From positions 5,538,001 through 5,602,000 of the forward strand of contig NC_058138.1 in the NCBI RefSeq assembly GCF_011075055.1: 64,000 nt of DNA, given 5' to 3'. A model generated the notes under the pieces. It did not search any database. It had not been told where the DNA came from and worked only from the letters and a program-made list of their open reading frames with translations. The number at the start of each line of letters is the position of its first letter. Positions within the stretch are counted from its first letter, which is position 1. Made by a program: the position numbers and the translations under genes. Of the stretch, positions 45,350 through 57,398 are shown in pieces. Source of the stretch: Mangifera indica (Eukaryota > Streptophyta > Magnoliopsida > Sapindales > Anacardiaceae).

Positions 45350-45850
45350 ATTTGGTTCACTATATTAAAAGATTATTTTAATAATTTATTTTTTATTATT
45401 AATATTATTTTATTTGGTTTGTCATTAATAAAAAATTTTGGTAATTTTTTATAACTAATAGTAATATGGTAGGTAATATAAAATGTAATATGATTACCAC
45501 TTCTACTTTAGCTATTAATAGATTATCATGATAATCTTAACTTTATTACTATTATATCCTTATTAATTTTTATAACAAAATTACATTTATTTTTAATTAA
45601 TATAACAAGTAATATAAAGAATATTATAAAATAATTATATTGAAGGACATTTAATTAAAATTATATTTTAGTTTTTTTTATTATATCCAACCAAACATAA
45701 TAATTATTTATACTTGCCAATTTTTATCAATATAATAATAATAATAATAATTTATACCTAATAATTTTCTAGGATATCTATCTTTATGGCAATCTTTCAT
45801 TTTTTGTAACAAAAGATTATTTAAACCAAACATTACATAATAGTTTATCT
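45350..45850. repeat. Possible truncated MITE (GGGGCATTTGGTT end)
   Basis: AAAGGGGCATTTGGTTCACTA at 45,349 resembles the ends of Tourist-like MITEs such as the one at 55,803. CCAACCAAACATAATAATT at 45,688 and AAACCAAACATTACATAAT at 45,823 are partial complements. No clean right end or target duplication was found. An (AAT)n run lies at 45,732-45,752. Confidence 0.3.
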
Positions 45851-46089
45851 GTTGTCTTTTTATGTGATTAATTGTAAGGATAAAAAAACAAAATATTATA
45901 ATCAATAACCCAAGTAGATCTGCAACTTCAATTTTAAAATAATGCAACTGATAAGCAACAAGATTGACAACCATTTGTCAAATATTTAAAAAATTTAATT
46001 TTCAATTTATATGATGAATGTCATTCTCATAAATATTAAAATTATTAACAAGTGTATGAATATGACACTCCAAACATAATAATTTCAAA

Positions 46090-47085
46090 TTAATAATACT
46101 TATAACACATGAAAAAAAAATACAAATAGTTTTTTATACGTCTCCCAAAAGGAGTTATTAAATTAAAATGAATGTTTTTGGGTAATGCATATTTTCTTTT
46201 TAATGATAAAATATTGATCTCTTTGTTGATTCAAGTTAGGGAATATATATTTTATGAATTGAAACCTTTTTGGTTAAATGAAAAAAAATAAAGGATGTTG
46301 ATTTTTTTTCTTTTTACTATTATGATGTCATGCAATATTTTATTTAAAATTTTTGGGTTAGTTCGGGTCAATTTAAGTTGGCATCGTGTCAACCCTAACC
46401 CAACCCAATTTTTCAAGGGTCAATCCTAATCCGTCCCAAATTACTTTTTATGTTGAAAATCATAACCCTAATTTGATTTTTTTTTTGTATCATATTATGT
46501 CAAATTAATAGGTCGTGTCAAACTTTATTAGCTCTATTCGTATTGCTAAAATTAACGATATAAACCAATACACCTTTTTAAACTAAATTAAACATATAAT
46601 TAGGAATTGATACAAACCGAGCCAAACTCGAACACCACTTTGCTTAAGAATCAAGTCGAGCTCACTTCTGATACTAGACTGACTTAATATGGATGTAGCT
46701 TTTATAGAAACAATGTTATTAAGAGTTTGTATGCACGTGAATAGTTTGTGTAATTTTATCATAGTGGACAATATGAATAGTTTGTGTAATCTTAATTTTA
46801 TTATAATTATATTTTTATTTATTATTTTTTTTATGCAAAAGAATCTCATTTCAATTAATATAACCTATAACATAGAAATATTTTAGAATAATTGTACCCA
46901 AAGACATTTAAGTAAAATAACATAATTATTTATACATATTTATTTTTATTAAATTTTATCAAACATAATAATAATTTATATTTAGTAATCCTCAATTTAA
47001 TCTTTCAATTTTGATACTAAAATATTTTTCAAAACAAACATCTGTCAAAGATAAGAATAAAACAATAATAATTTGTAAAATGAAG
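46090..47085. other. AT-rich spacer
   Basis: No supported gene. A GTGTCAACCCTAACCCAACCC stretch near 46,387 belongs to a degenerate repeat. Confidence 0.4.
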
Positions 47086-47087
47086 TT

Positions 47088-48480
47088 CAAAATATAATAT
47101 TTGAAACAATCGAGCTAACATAAAATAATTTATAACCATAAGGATGAAAAAATTATCTCAAAATCTTTCTCTCGTTTCCAAGTTGTTATTCTTCTTTTGG
47201 CCTCTAAACAATGTCCATATCTAGTCAGAGTCTCACAGCTCTCTCTAGTTGGAAAGCACTCAATCAAGCTAAATGAATGTACATTTTTATTCTTGTTGGA
47301 CCTTAGATGTTTTGATTTAAGTCGATTTAGAAGTTTTTTTTATTTAATTTCTATAGGCAGATTAACCAACCAGAATTAGGGTGATACTGTTCATCCAATT
47401 GGCAGCCTAAAATATCAATCACCGATTGACTCTTAGTTGAGTGTGGCTTAGTTCGAAATCCACTTTTATTTACATGATACTGGAGCAATCCCAAAGTTTG
47501 AGTACTGTGTGTTGTTTGTGCATGAGTGAAGTTGAATTTTTCACTTGGTTATGAATACTTGAACGTATGGGAATAGAATTTTTAAGTAGCTTTCGAATTT
47601 TCTTGAATTAATTTCTATAGTTAGGACAACCTACTAGAATTAGGGTGATACTGTTCACCCAATTGGCCACCTAAAATATTGATCATCGATTGGCTCTTAT
47701 TTGGGTGTGGTTTAGTTCGAATTCACTTTTACTTATCAATAGATTGGTAGTTCATTTATTAAATATATCTTGACTTTGCACAATTCATATTATATAGAGG
47801 GATGGGTTCAAATTGAGTCTGAACATAGTTGGACTTGAATCTTAAATAATTAGTTTGAGTTTGATTGAATTGGTTAAAAGTATTGTTAAAGGTCATTGTT
47901 AAAGTGAGAGTTACAGATTAGATGAATAATGTTATCAACGTAATGAACAATAATATTGACAAAATAAAGAGCGTTGTTAAAGAAAATTTTGAGCTAAACT
48001 CCAATCGAGTTATCAAATTGAAACACCAACATAAATTCAACACAAATTAAGTCAAACCCTAATTCAAGTCAAGATGATTTAGTTTGAATCTACTCCTAGT
48101 TATAGATTCAAATTGAGTCCATCATTAATTACTCCAACATTCTATGGGCTTGATTAGGGCTTGCTTTCACAATAGCTTGTTATTCTATAGTTTGACCATT
48201 TTGTTCTTATAAGCAATGGCTTCCACCAACACCATTTAAAGGATAAAAATAAAACAATTTGATAAAAAGAAGGTTCAAAATATAATATTTGAAATAATCA
48301 GACTAAATGTAAAAAATTTGAAACCATAAGAATGAGAAAAAATTTATCTCAAGCCTTTCTCGCGTTTCTAGTCCCTTCTTCTTCTTCTAGTGGTCTTTGT
48401 GAACTATGCCTATGTCTTGTCAAAGTCTCTATAGTTGGAAAACACTCAATCAAACTGACAGAATTTACATCTTAATCAAT
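47088..48480. repeat. Set of direct repeats
   Basis: The segment at 47,088-47,275 (CAAAATATAATATTTGAAA ... AGTTGGAAAGCACTCAATCA) recurs at 48,268-48,455. Inside it, 47,374-47,470 (AGAATTAGGGTGATACTGTT) recurs at 47,634-47,730. Copies are about 80-90% alike by eye and in the same direction. No protein is recognisable in any of them. Confidence 0.55.
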
Positions 48481-50870
48481 CTTCACGTGTTAGGTCTCCA
48501 TTATCTTCTTCAATAATAGCAAATAGCCGATATGTTGTAGATTGAGTGAAATGAATATCAGATCTAAAGAAATAGTATAGATCTAACATCAAGAGCTAAT
48601 ATTTGATAGAACACTTGAGACAATCAGAAATATCAACGGCAAATATGTAGATCTACAATATTAATATTAATAAAGACAATCCAGCTGCTATGCCAATGAC
48701 TGGCGAAAAAATCTTAAAGTCGAAGCCAGTAACCCATAGCCTTTAGTTATGTCTTTGTAGCCCCTCACATGTACCGAGGGAGAATTTTTTTTTCTTTTGA
48801 ACTTTTGTTTTGAAAAAGTTTTCTATAAATGCATAAAATATTTAGGCTTGTACGCCGATTTGGGCTGTTGGGTTTTGGCCTGCGGTCTTTTTGAAATTTC
48901 GATTATTATTAGCATACAATAATTTTAGGTAAGTCTAACGTTAAAGGGTGAGTTTACGTTACATACTTCCATTAAATATTTTAGCTATTGTGCTCATTCT
49001 TTTTTACAGCACACAAAAGTAAGTTTAATAGCTTCAAAAAATTTTCAAAATTACATATGTATTAAAAATGACTAATTTACATATAATATTTTAATTTTTA
49101 TGATACATCATCATTTTATATAAGAGTGTACATGATCTGGTTTGATATGATTTAAAATTTTTTTTAAACTAAACTAAAAAAACAATTTAAAAAATTTTTA
49201 AATCAAATTAAATAAAATCAAACTAAAAAAATATAGTTTAGTCTGAATTAAATTATACTTTGAATTTATTAAAATCATTCCCTTTAAATATAATTATTTA
49301 ATAAATTTATAATTTTTTAGAATATAATATAAATATATAAAATAAATATGAATTATATATACAATATAAATATAAAAAAAAGATAAAATAAAAATGAAAA
49401 AATAAGTTGTATATCTTATTATTTATTCAAAAATTATGTCAAATATAATTATATATATTTTAAAGAAAATATGATTTATAATGTGATTCAGTTTGAAAAT
49501 TATCTAAACTATAATCTAAATTGAAAATCAATTTCTAAAAATTTATCAATCTAAACCAAATAATTTTATAAATTAAATTAAATCAAATCATAATTTTTAA
49601 ATGATTTAGTTTGGTTTTATAGTTTAAACCAAATTATGCACATCCTAATTTTGCAAGTGTAGTCCAACTATATTTCCCAAATGATGGGGGATAATGAAAA
49701 TTAGAAAGCCTCAAGGGAGGCAAGTGAATTTTACCGATTAGTGGATAATCCGAACCTGATTCCAAAGCTGTAGCTTATAAATGACAAAGTCCAAACCTAG
49801 CGCTTGAGTTTGACTTGTGGCGCGGCAAATCAAAAATTTGGCTAGTGGTTGGCTTTATGCCAAGTCACCTCCATCACAACAAATTCGCCCATTTGGGCTT
49901 TAAAATCTTACTCATGGTTAGGCCGAAAGACTTCTTCCCACTCAAGCTATAGTAAACTATCAAATATATACTTGTAACTTTTAAAAATATAAACACTTAT
50001 TTATTACTAAATTTTTACTAGAATTTTATATTAAGGGTGAGAGTAAAAACGTTATTTTATCAATAATATTAAAAAAATTATAATTTTATTCTTCTCCGTC
50101 GACAAAAATACATCTTTGTCGACAGAGACGGAGAGACGTAGATCACTATTTTCAAAATTGAAAAAGTTTTGAAAATAATGTGAAATTATTAGTTTTCAAA
50201 ATCTGAAAAGGAAAAAGAATGAAATTATAACTTTTTAAATATTATTAATAAAATGATGATTTTACCCTAAACCATAAAAATAAAATTCTAATTGAAATTG
50301 AGTAATGGGTGGGTGTTTTGGTTTGAAATCAATGGCTAAAAGAATTCAAGTCTTTTAGCCTTATGGTTATCTGTGGGCCAGGTCATATCCACCATTTACA
50401 ATTTCTATTATCTAAATTAAATGTTACAAAAATGAGTTTATAATAATATTTAGTTTTATCATCTTTGAAAGATGATGAAGTTCATCTTTGACACATATTT
50501 TTTTATATATAATTTAGACATACAGATGATATATTCTTGTTACATATAAAAAAAAAAAAGAGAGAAATTACAGCAGCGATTTTTTTAAATTTTAATATTA
50601 TCAAAAAATCATTAAAGAACACATTAAACTTGAAAGATGTCAAATTAAAATAATAAATTTCCCAATAGGCTTGTTATATTATATGTTTTTAGTCTACTTT
50701 TTTTAATTATATATTGTTAATAAAACATAATGTTTTTATGAAACCATGTTTGGATATATTTAGAAATCTATTTTTGAGCTAAAATGTATTTCTTCTAAAA
50801 TTAAAAAAATCATTAAATATCTAACTTATGGTATAACAAATTAATGAATTTTCATTGCACAATCATATGA
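48480..50870. other. AT-rich spacer
   Basis: I see no supported gene. An AAACTAAA/AATTAAAT-rich degenerate stretch (49,130-49,640) has inverted similarity between its two ends (ATGATCTGGTTTGATATGATT against AATCATAATTTTTAAATGATT and TTTAAACCAAATTATGCACAT), so it may be a decayed MITE. Confidence 0.35.
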
Positions 50871-50879
50871 ATTATTAAG

Positions 50880-51260
50880 ACCATAGTTATCAAGAATCCT
50901 ACAATATACGATATATATTTTATGATATGATACAATATAGGTGAAAAATGATATGTATTATAAAGTGTATCGACTTAATACGATATAATAAACGTAGTGT
51001 ACGATACGATATATATTATATAATATAATATATATTATCGATACAAATCAATATATCTTTTTAGAGAAATTGATGATGTAATAGGAGTATATATGAAAAA
51101 TTTAAAATTTTTGAAAGTATTTGTGATATTTTCTAAAATGATAACGTGTCAATTAGGATTTTTATTATTTTATTTTTTAAAAAAGTGTATTATGCAATAC
51201 AATAATAGATACATGATATAAAAAATTAAATTTTTCATACACAATACGACTATCATGATT
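50880..51260 (-). repeat. Dispersed GATACGTATC-type AT-rich repeat, inverted copy
   Basis: This is the reverse complement of the repeat at 9810-10,200, including the central TTGAAAGTATTTGTGATATTTT and ATACGATATATATTATAT words. It lies more than 30 kb from the others, so it spread separately. Confidence 0.5.
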
Positions 51261-51529
51261 AAAATAGTTATAAGTTATTAGTATGAAGAAAACTAGAAAT
51301 TGAATTTTCTAATATGATATTTTTTTTATACATATTATGGGTGTGAATCTCTAATTATTATTATTATTATGAAAATATTATTCATTATTGGACTAAACCC
51401 TTCTTAGTCGGATTTTTTCTAACTAATAATCTCATTGCATAAAATAAAAACATAATATAATATTTTGGTTCGTCAATCTCACAATCAACTATGGTTGAAT
51501 TCGGTTTGCTTTTACTTAGCCAAAAAAAA

Positions 51530-52250
51530 AAACTACGGTTGGATTTTTACCGTTCCTAAATAAGACTCAATTTAAATTTAATTTAAACCTATTCAGATTA
51601 GCTCAAATGATAAATGGTAACATTAGCGAGAAGAAGAGTCGTTTTTAGAAAAAAAAAAGTCACAAAAAAATCATTTGAAAAGAAAATTTTCAATATGACA
51701 ACACTGACGAGCCTCAAACTTGAGCCAAGCTAAGACTTCAATTCGAGTTCAACTCACTCAAGACTAACATGGATTCAAGTCTAAACCAATTCAGTTTATA
51801 TCCACCTCTACATTAAACGTATTTCTTTTTTCTTTTCATTTTCCAAATCTCTTAAATTCAAACATGCTAATGTTAACATCAATTATACATTCAAGTACGA
51901 GTACATTCAAACCAAACTCGACAAGGGTGAACTTCATATTCAACTCAAACTTATTTGAACCATCTCAGATGGTAAATATAACATCAACAAGAAAAAGATT
52001 CGCCAAAGAATAAAAAAGTTGTCAAAGAAGCAAAATCGTTGAAAAACAAAATTTTCAATACAACAATACTGACGAATCCTTGAACTTGAGTTAAACTAAA
52101 AGTTCAATTTAAGTTTGACTCATTCTAGCCTAAAATAGACTCAAACCCAAGACAACTTGGTTCAAATCCACCCTTTTATTCAACGTAAACATAAATTTCT
52201 TTTTACTTCTTCCGAATCTCTTAAATCCAAACATACCATCTTATATGTTA
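51530..52250. repeat. Diverged tandem duplication, unit about 365 bases
   Basis: Unit 1 (about 51,530-51,890) and unit 2 (about 51,895-52,250) share GATGGTAAA(T)ATAACAT-like starts, AAATTTTCAATA(T/C)(G/A)ACAA, CAAACTTGAG and CTCTTAAAT(T/C)CAAACAT words at an offset of 363-365. They are GACTCAAG-rich and non-coding. Confidence 0.55.
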
Positions 52251-52259
52251 CATAATATA

Positions 52260-52870
52260 TCGTACAAGTTTTCACCTTTGATCAAACCTTGACCACGATC
52301 CCTGGAACATGATCCTAAGGAGAAAACTGGCTGAAGAATGTCCAACCATTTTTATATCCAAGAACTTGCTCAACCATGAGAAAGAGACTTTTTGTGCATA
52401 GAACCAACCAACTGATAAGTGCAAACCGTGTTAGCATGTGTGAAAAACACACTTTCTTTTTTTTTTTCAACACAATAACATTAGGAATAATACTATATAA
52501 ACTTATAATGAATACCAATAATGATTCATTACCATGTAATTAAGTGTTATTTTATCCTTAATTCAAAATTACTCAATTATATAGTGATACATCATTATTA
52601 CTCAAATTGAAACTTATTATAAGTATACATAATTTTATTAATAATGTTAGACAATGGCACAGTAGTAAGACATGGAAGACTGAAGACCGAAACTCTCAAA
52701 CTGGGATCAGTCATTTTTACTATTAGTTGCTTTATCATAGCGGAAACCCTCACAAAACTGATAAAGTGAACGAAGAAGATACTGCACTCAAAAGCGCAAG
52801 CAATGTGATAAATTGAACACAGTTCTTTTGTTCATTACCAAAACATACAGACATGTGATAGGGCTGGAGC
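52260..52870. other. Spacer downstream of the UMP synthase locus
   Basis: I see no supported gene. It may include the 3' UTR and polyadenylation region of the minus-strand UMP synthase locus. Confidence 0.4.
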
Positions 52871-52879
52871 AGACTGGTG

Positions 52880-55572
52880 TTAGGAGCACTTAGCCAAGTA
52901 TGCATCCCATTCTTGAGGTCTGTATTCAGAAGCTGCCTCTGCAGGATCGGCTGCCTTTATAATTCCACCACCCACAATGATAATGTCGCTGCCCCTATAG
53001 TATATAACCTGGAAAATCATTTTTCTAACAAGTTAATGAAGTTGACAATGTCTACCCAAAAGACAACATCGCATGGCCATTGCACAATTCTGCAATTAGT
53101 TGGTTAGAGAAATTTATGCCCTGTTTGGACTACCATTGATTGGTCCCCAGAATTTGAAATTCTATTTTTATTTCTTGTGGCTACTTAAATTATTATGCCA
53201 AATTGCTGAAAATGTACATCTAAATGGACAACAAAAATTGTCATCATCAGCCATATAGTTATGATATGTGCCGATCCTTCCTGTTCTAGTGAAAAAAAAA
53301 AATGGTGTTCCCAATGCAGGAGAGCTAATGAGGACAGCAGAATTTACAGAACGCGGAGTATCGTACTGCTGGCTGAGATTATCACCACCCTTTACCATTT
53401 GAACTACAGGGGTTGCATGAATAAATGCTGGATTGACCAGTACCCCTGACCATGATGCTGGATTAACTGAGATGAAGCCGATGACAAAGTCATAGTGATC
53501 CTCAGCAATTTTCACAGCTGCGGCTGGGTACTCTCCTGTTGCCAAGTTACCAGCTGAACTCATTTTAGCAAGCAGCAACAAGCCCCTACCACGAGGCAAA
53601 CCCTAAATACATCGAGAGTGAGCAAAGCAATAGAAAAGGATAAGTTGAGCCATACTAAAATTCAGATATTAGTTACAGTTTATACTAATCTTCAATTTCA
53701 GTCCATAGACGATTCTGGGTCCAGAAATTATGTGAACATTAATTATATCAGCCCATTCCAGCATACGGAATACACCTCTGAATACAACAGAACCAACAGG
53801 CCTCAGGCCAGGGCAAGGATATACAAAGAAGATATTGAGAAAAATAAAAATGCCAAGTCTTACCCTTCATACCGAATAGTCACAGTATTACCAATGTCTG
53901 CTAACTTACGATCTTCAAATATTAGGAAATTATGCTTTTCTGCAATCTTCAGGAGAATAATAAACATTTTTAGATGTAACTTGACAATAAATATAATTAA
54001 CAAATAATTCAAAAAATGGGCTGAACTACAATGCAGATATAGTATGATTATTTGGCCAAAAGAAGTTCGGGGATTTAGTGCTCGGAGTTTGGCAAGGTGA
54101 AATCAGGCAACATATCAACATGGGTTTTCAATAAGCAGATCTCTGGTCCAACCTACATAAGAGTTCAAAAATAAATCAGAAAAAAAGATGCATATTTTCT
54201 TATAAACCAGATGATAAAGCAGTTTATTTTATATCCGTCGAATGGCAAACAAGGTTATAATCAATTGTCAATAAAGTCCTAAAACAATTACATAAATAAG
54301 TAAACACAGATCAAATATCATAGACCAAACTGCTTAATCTCAGGAACAAGGCAACCAAAAATGCTACTCTAAAGTGAAAAACCTGGCATTGACCAGATCA
54401 ATCCACAAATAAATCAGGCAAAAACTTCAGACCTAACTCAAGATTAGCAACCAACCTCCCACCCCCATGTGCATTTGCCGGTCCTAACTTTAAAGCCACA
54501 TCATGTTACTTCAAAACACATGTTTTAATAAAACAATCTCTCTTTTCCCAAATATATGCTTTACCAGATCCCAGTAACTACTGGGCACACGATGGTTACA
54601 AGTAACAATATTTTAGTTAAGAAGCCAAACTTTCAAATTCAAATGTAACACTTGAGGAAACAAAAAATTGGGAATTTGACTCTTAAACCCTAAAACCCAA
54701 TTTTCTATTCTAAGCTAAAAACAATGACTGTCATAATTAGAAAAAAAAAAAAATCAAAAACAGAAACACTAAGACCTTGTCAGCAATTTGTAGAACTCAG
54801 AAACAGTGGCAACATCTGCAGCCAAAGACAAGTTACTTTCCTTCTTCACCATTACTTCAAACAGCTTCTTCCCCATTTCATTCTTCATCAATTTCAATCT
54901 CTCCTCATATCTCAAACCCCTAACCCTAACCCTCGCCCTAGCCCCAGCCCCAATATTGGGCACCCCCACCTTCTTATTCTCCTCCAAAAAATTCATCACC
55001 ACACGCTGTATCTCTTCACCGACCTTCCCCTTCTCCCTCAAAACCCTAACTATCTCACTCAACATAATCATCGAATGCAATTCAATCCCATTCTCCTTCA
55101 AATTCTCCCTCCCGCCCTGCTCTCTGTCGATCAAAACAACGGCGTCTTTAACAACAAGTCCCGCAGCACGGAGAGGCGCCGCCGTCTCGAGCACGGAGGT
55201 GCCACTGGTGATCAAATCTTCGATGATTAAGCAGGTCTCGGAGGGCTTGAAGGTGCCCTCGATGGCTTTGGAGGTGCCGTAGTCTTTGATTTCTTTACGG
55301 CTCATGAGCATGGGGATGTCGTTGGAAATGGAGACGCAGGTGGCGATAGGAAGGGCGGTGTAGGGGACGCCGCAGACGGTGTCGTATCGGGTGGAGGAGG
55401 GGAGGGAGGAGATGATGCTGGAGGATATTTGGCGGAGGAGGGAGGGGTAGGAGACGATGAGACGGAGGTCGATGTAGACGGGGGAGGAGATGCCGGATTT
55501 TAGCTTGAAGTTTCCGAATTTGACTGCGGAGATTTCATGGAGTTGGAGGATGAGAGACTCCATAGCCGACAT
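52880..55572 (-). pseudogene. UMP synthase, orotate phosphoribosyltransferase exon open, decarboxylase half damaged
   Basis: Six exons on the minus strand: 55,572-54,776 (OPRT), 54,152-54,079, 53,946-53,864, 53,777-53,690, 53,602-53,348 and 53,008-52,880. UMP synthase makes UMP from orotate through OPRT and OMP decarboxylase domains. Exon 1 has the PRPP-site pattern [18 protein letters not shown] and [19 protein letters not shown]. The decarboxylase exons keep [21 protein letters not shown] (catalytic Asp-Lys-Asp) and [18 protein letters not shown]. Lesions: frameshift at the end of exon 1, deletion of about ten bases in exon 2, donor CT instead of GT after exon 2 and AT after exon 4, ATPVVQ for ATPGVQ, and VGGGI for VGRGI, which removes a phosphate-binding Arg. 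An OPRT-only product is possible. Confidence 0.85.
54776..55572 (-). CDS. OPRT exon of UMP synthase (open; product uncertain)
   Basis: A frame of 267 codons from ATG at 55,572 runs past the expected donor at 54,775/54,774 to a TAG at 54,769. The start [20 protein letters not shown] is that of plant UMP synthases. The OPRT domain covers residues 1 to about 215, with [18 protein letters not shown], the PRPP loop and [13 protein letters not shown] all present. The linker is unusually basic and repetitive ([12 protein letters not shown], residues 207-218). The exon is GC-richer than its surroundings. If splicing fails, readthrough adds only a few residues, leaving a protein of OPRT plus a stub. 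Whether it is expressed cannot be told from sequence. Confidence 0.7.
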
Positions 55573-55802
55573 TGTTTTGAGTCTGGAGTGGCGGCGGACG
55601 GAGGAGCCAAGGAGGAAGAGGAAGATGAACTGAATGCTGTACTTCGGAGACTACGGTGTTTGTTAAATAAGGGAGTTTCTTTGTCAGAGATACAATTTGA
55701 GGGTGTTTTTAGTGTAATCATAAATTTGATTTATAAACCATGATTGGATTATACTTAATTTTTAATTTAAAACCTCCTGATTATATTAACACATTACACT
55801 AA

Positions 55803-56284
55803 GGGGGTGTTTGGTTTGGATAATGTTTGATTACTAAAATAGAAAGATTACCTTGAAGATAGATTACTTAGAAGATTACTGGGTATAAATGATTACTATG
55901 TTTGATAAAATTTGATAGCTATAAATAATTATTGTGTTTGGTTAAAGGTAATAAAAGATTACTAGTAAATTATTTTACTTAAATGCCCTTGAATATAATT
56001 ATTTTTAAATATTTTTTAAATTATTTGTCATATTAATTAAAAATAAATTTATTTTTATCTCAAAAAATTAATAAATAATAATTTTTCTATAATAAACTAA
56101 AGATTACCTCAGTAATCTTTAAATACCTAAGGTGAAGGTGGTAATCAGATTACCACCTATATTACCTGCCACGTCAGCATTGGTAATAGAAAATTACTGT
56201 AATCTTTTATTACTGACAAACCAAACAAAGGAATAAAAGATAGATTACCAAGGTAATCTTACATAATCATAACCAAACGTACCC
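55803..56284. mobile_element. Tourist-like (PIF/Harbinger) MITE, 482 bases
   Basis: The ends GGGGGTGTTTGGTTTGGAT and, read in reverse, GGGTACGTTTGGTTATGAT form imperfect inverted repeats. Inside, GATTACCTTGAAGATAGATTAC pairs with GTAATCTATCTTTTATTCC-like sequence. TAA flanks both sides (55,800-55,802 and 56,285-56,287), as expected for the 3-base target of this group. It codes for nothing. Confidence 0.85.
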
Positions 56285-56299
56285 TAATAGCAAACAATG

Positions 56300-57384
56300 A
56301 TTGGAGCAAGGGTTAATATTTTTTATTAAACACAAACAAACAGTCAAATAAACAATGAAAACATAAAGGATAAGAGTTTATAAAATAAACAATGAAAACA
56401 TATGTATAGGTTCGGAGCTTTTTATCTCAATTCTCCTACATCCATTTCTTCAAACAACCAATTTAAAGTTTTTATTCAAATCACTTTTAGATTATATTAA
56501 TTAGCTCAGGATTTTGCTCTTTTATAATAATAATATGAGATTTCACCAAAGTATAATTAGAAAAAAGATTTACAAATAGAATATGTCTCTATTAGGTTGA
56601 TTTTACTAATGTGTATACATATTTCTCTTAAAGATATAAGTTTTTGGTTTCTACAGAGAGAGTAAAAGCTTAAAGATTTAGATAAGAATTTTTGAATGCT
56701 TTAGATATGTTCTCTAACCCTTTTGATTTCAATCCAACTTATTTATATACCCTTGAGATTTGAAAGATCCGTTGGATTGATTTTACTAGTCATTGACTTG
56801 TGAAAATAATGTTTTAAGCGCGAGGACGAGTATCTCCTTGCACATCCTTGCTTTGGCGGCTTCAAAATAGTTGTTCAACAGTTGAATTCTTGAAACTTGC
56901 CACTTGAGGGATAAGTGTCCCTTCTTCCAGGATAAGCGTCCTACCTTGCTCTTTAAAATTTCAGAGAGCATCAATCATGAGAGGATGGGCAAGGGACAGG
57001 TGTCCCAATGTGATGACTTTGTTAACCGTTCCAATTATGTTTGTTAATGCATTAGAGAGGGAATGGGCATTCCATGGTTGTCATCCAGTATAGGATGAGA
57101 GTTTCTTTGCTTAGGATTGGCATCCCTATTCATTTAGAAAACATTCCCCAGAGCTTCAAACTCTTGATGACGAGCATGGGACTGATAAAAGGATTGACAA
57201 CTCATTTGGAATAGGCATCCTATATATGGGGAAGAGCATCCCTAACCTGAAAAATTATACAACTGCATTTCGTCCATTTTTCGGTCATTAGAATTTTATG
57301 TCATAGACTTTGTTAGCTTAATAATTATTAATTATTAATATTAATCTTAGTTTTGACATAATCAAAATACTTAGGGGTTTAACA
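56300..57384 (-). repeat. 3' LTR of the Sirevirus-type element
   Basis: On the minus strand the LTR starts TGTTAAACCCCTAAG at 57,384, just after the purine tract. A TATA box (TATATAAATA) lies at about 56,749-56,740, so U3 spans roughly 57,384-56,720. U3 holds seven short palindrome-like motifs at 56,908-57,242. The far end is not fixed; a TGATTGGAGCAAGG on the + strand near 56,300 could be the complement of the terminal CA. Confidence 0.65.
56908..57242. repeat. Seven GGATNNGNNTCC-like palindromic motifs in U3
   Basis: GGGATAAGTGTCCC (56,908), AGGATAAGCGTCCT (56,929), GGGACAGGTGTCCC (56,993), GGAATGGGCATTCC (57,060), AGGATTGGCATCCC (57,113), GGAATAGGCATCCT (57,208) and GGGAAGAGCATCCC (57,229). 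Each has complementary outer bases around a short centre; spacing is irregular. Confidence 0.75.
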
Positions 57385-57385
57385 A

Positions 57386-57398
57386 TCTCCCTCTTCTT
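57386..57398 (-). other. Polypurine tract of the Copia element
   Basis: AAGAAGAGGGAGA on the minus strand sits one base before the TGTT start of the LTR. Upstream, near 57,690, GGCAAAAAAAGGGCGAGATTG is a similar purine-rich stretch. Confidence 0.75.

Noticed and set aside
52160..52180. B-box-like GGTTCAAATCCACCC
   Set aside because: No acceptor stem or A-box at the right distance; it belongs to a degenerate repeat.
53168..53347. C-terminal extension of the UMP synthase frame past 53,348
   Set aside because: TCT-GTAAAT is a splice donor, and the next exon at 53,008 continues in phase (VIYYRGSD). The extension is intron.
54724..55282. Plus-strand frames of 158-168 codons opposite UMP synthase
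   Set aside because: They are antisense shadows of the GC-rich OPRT exon.
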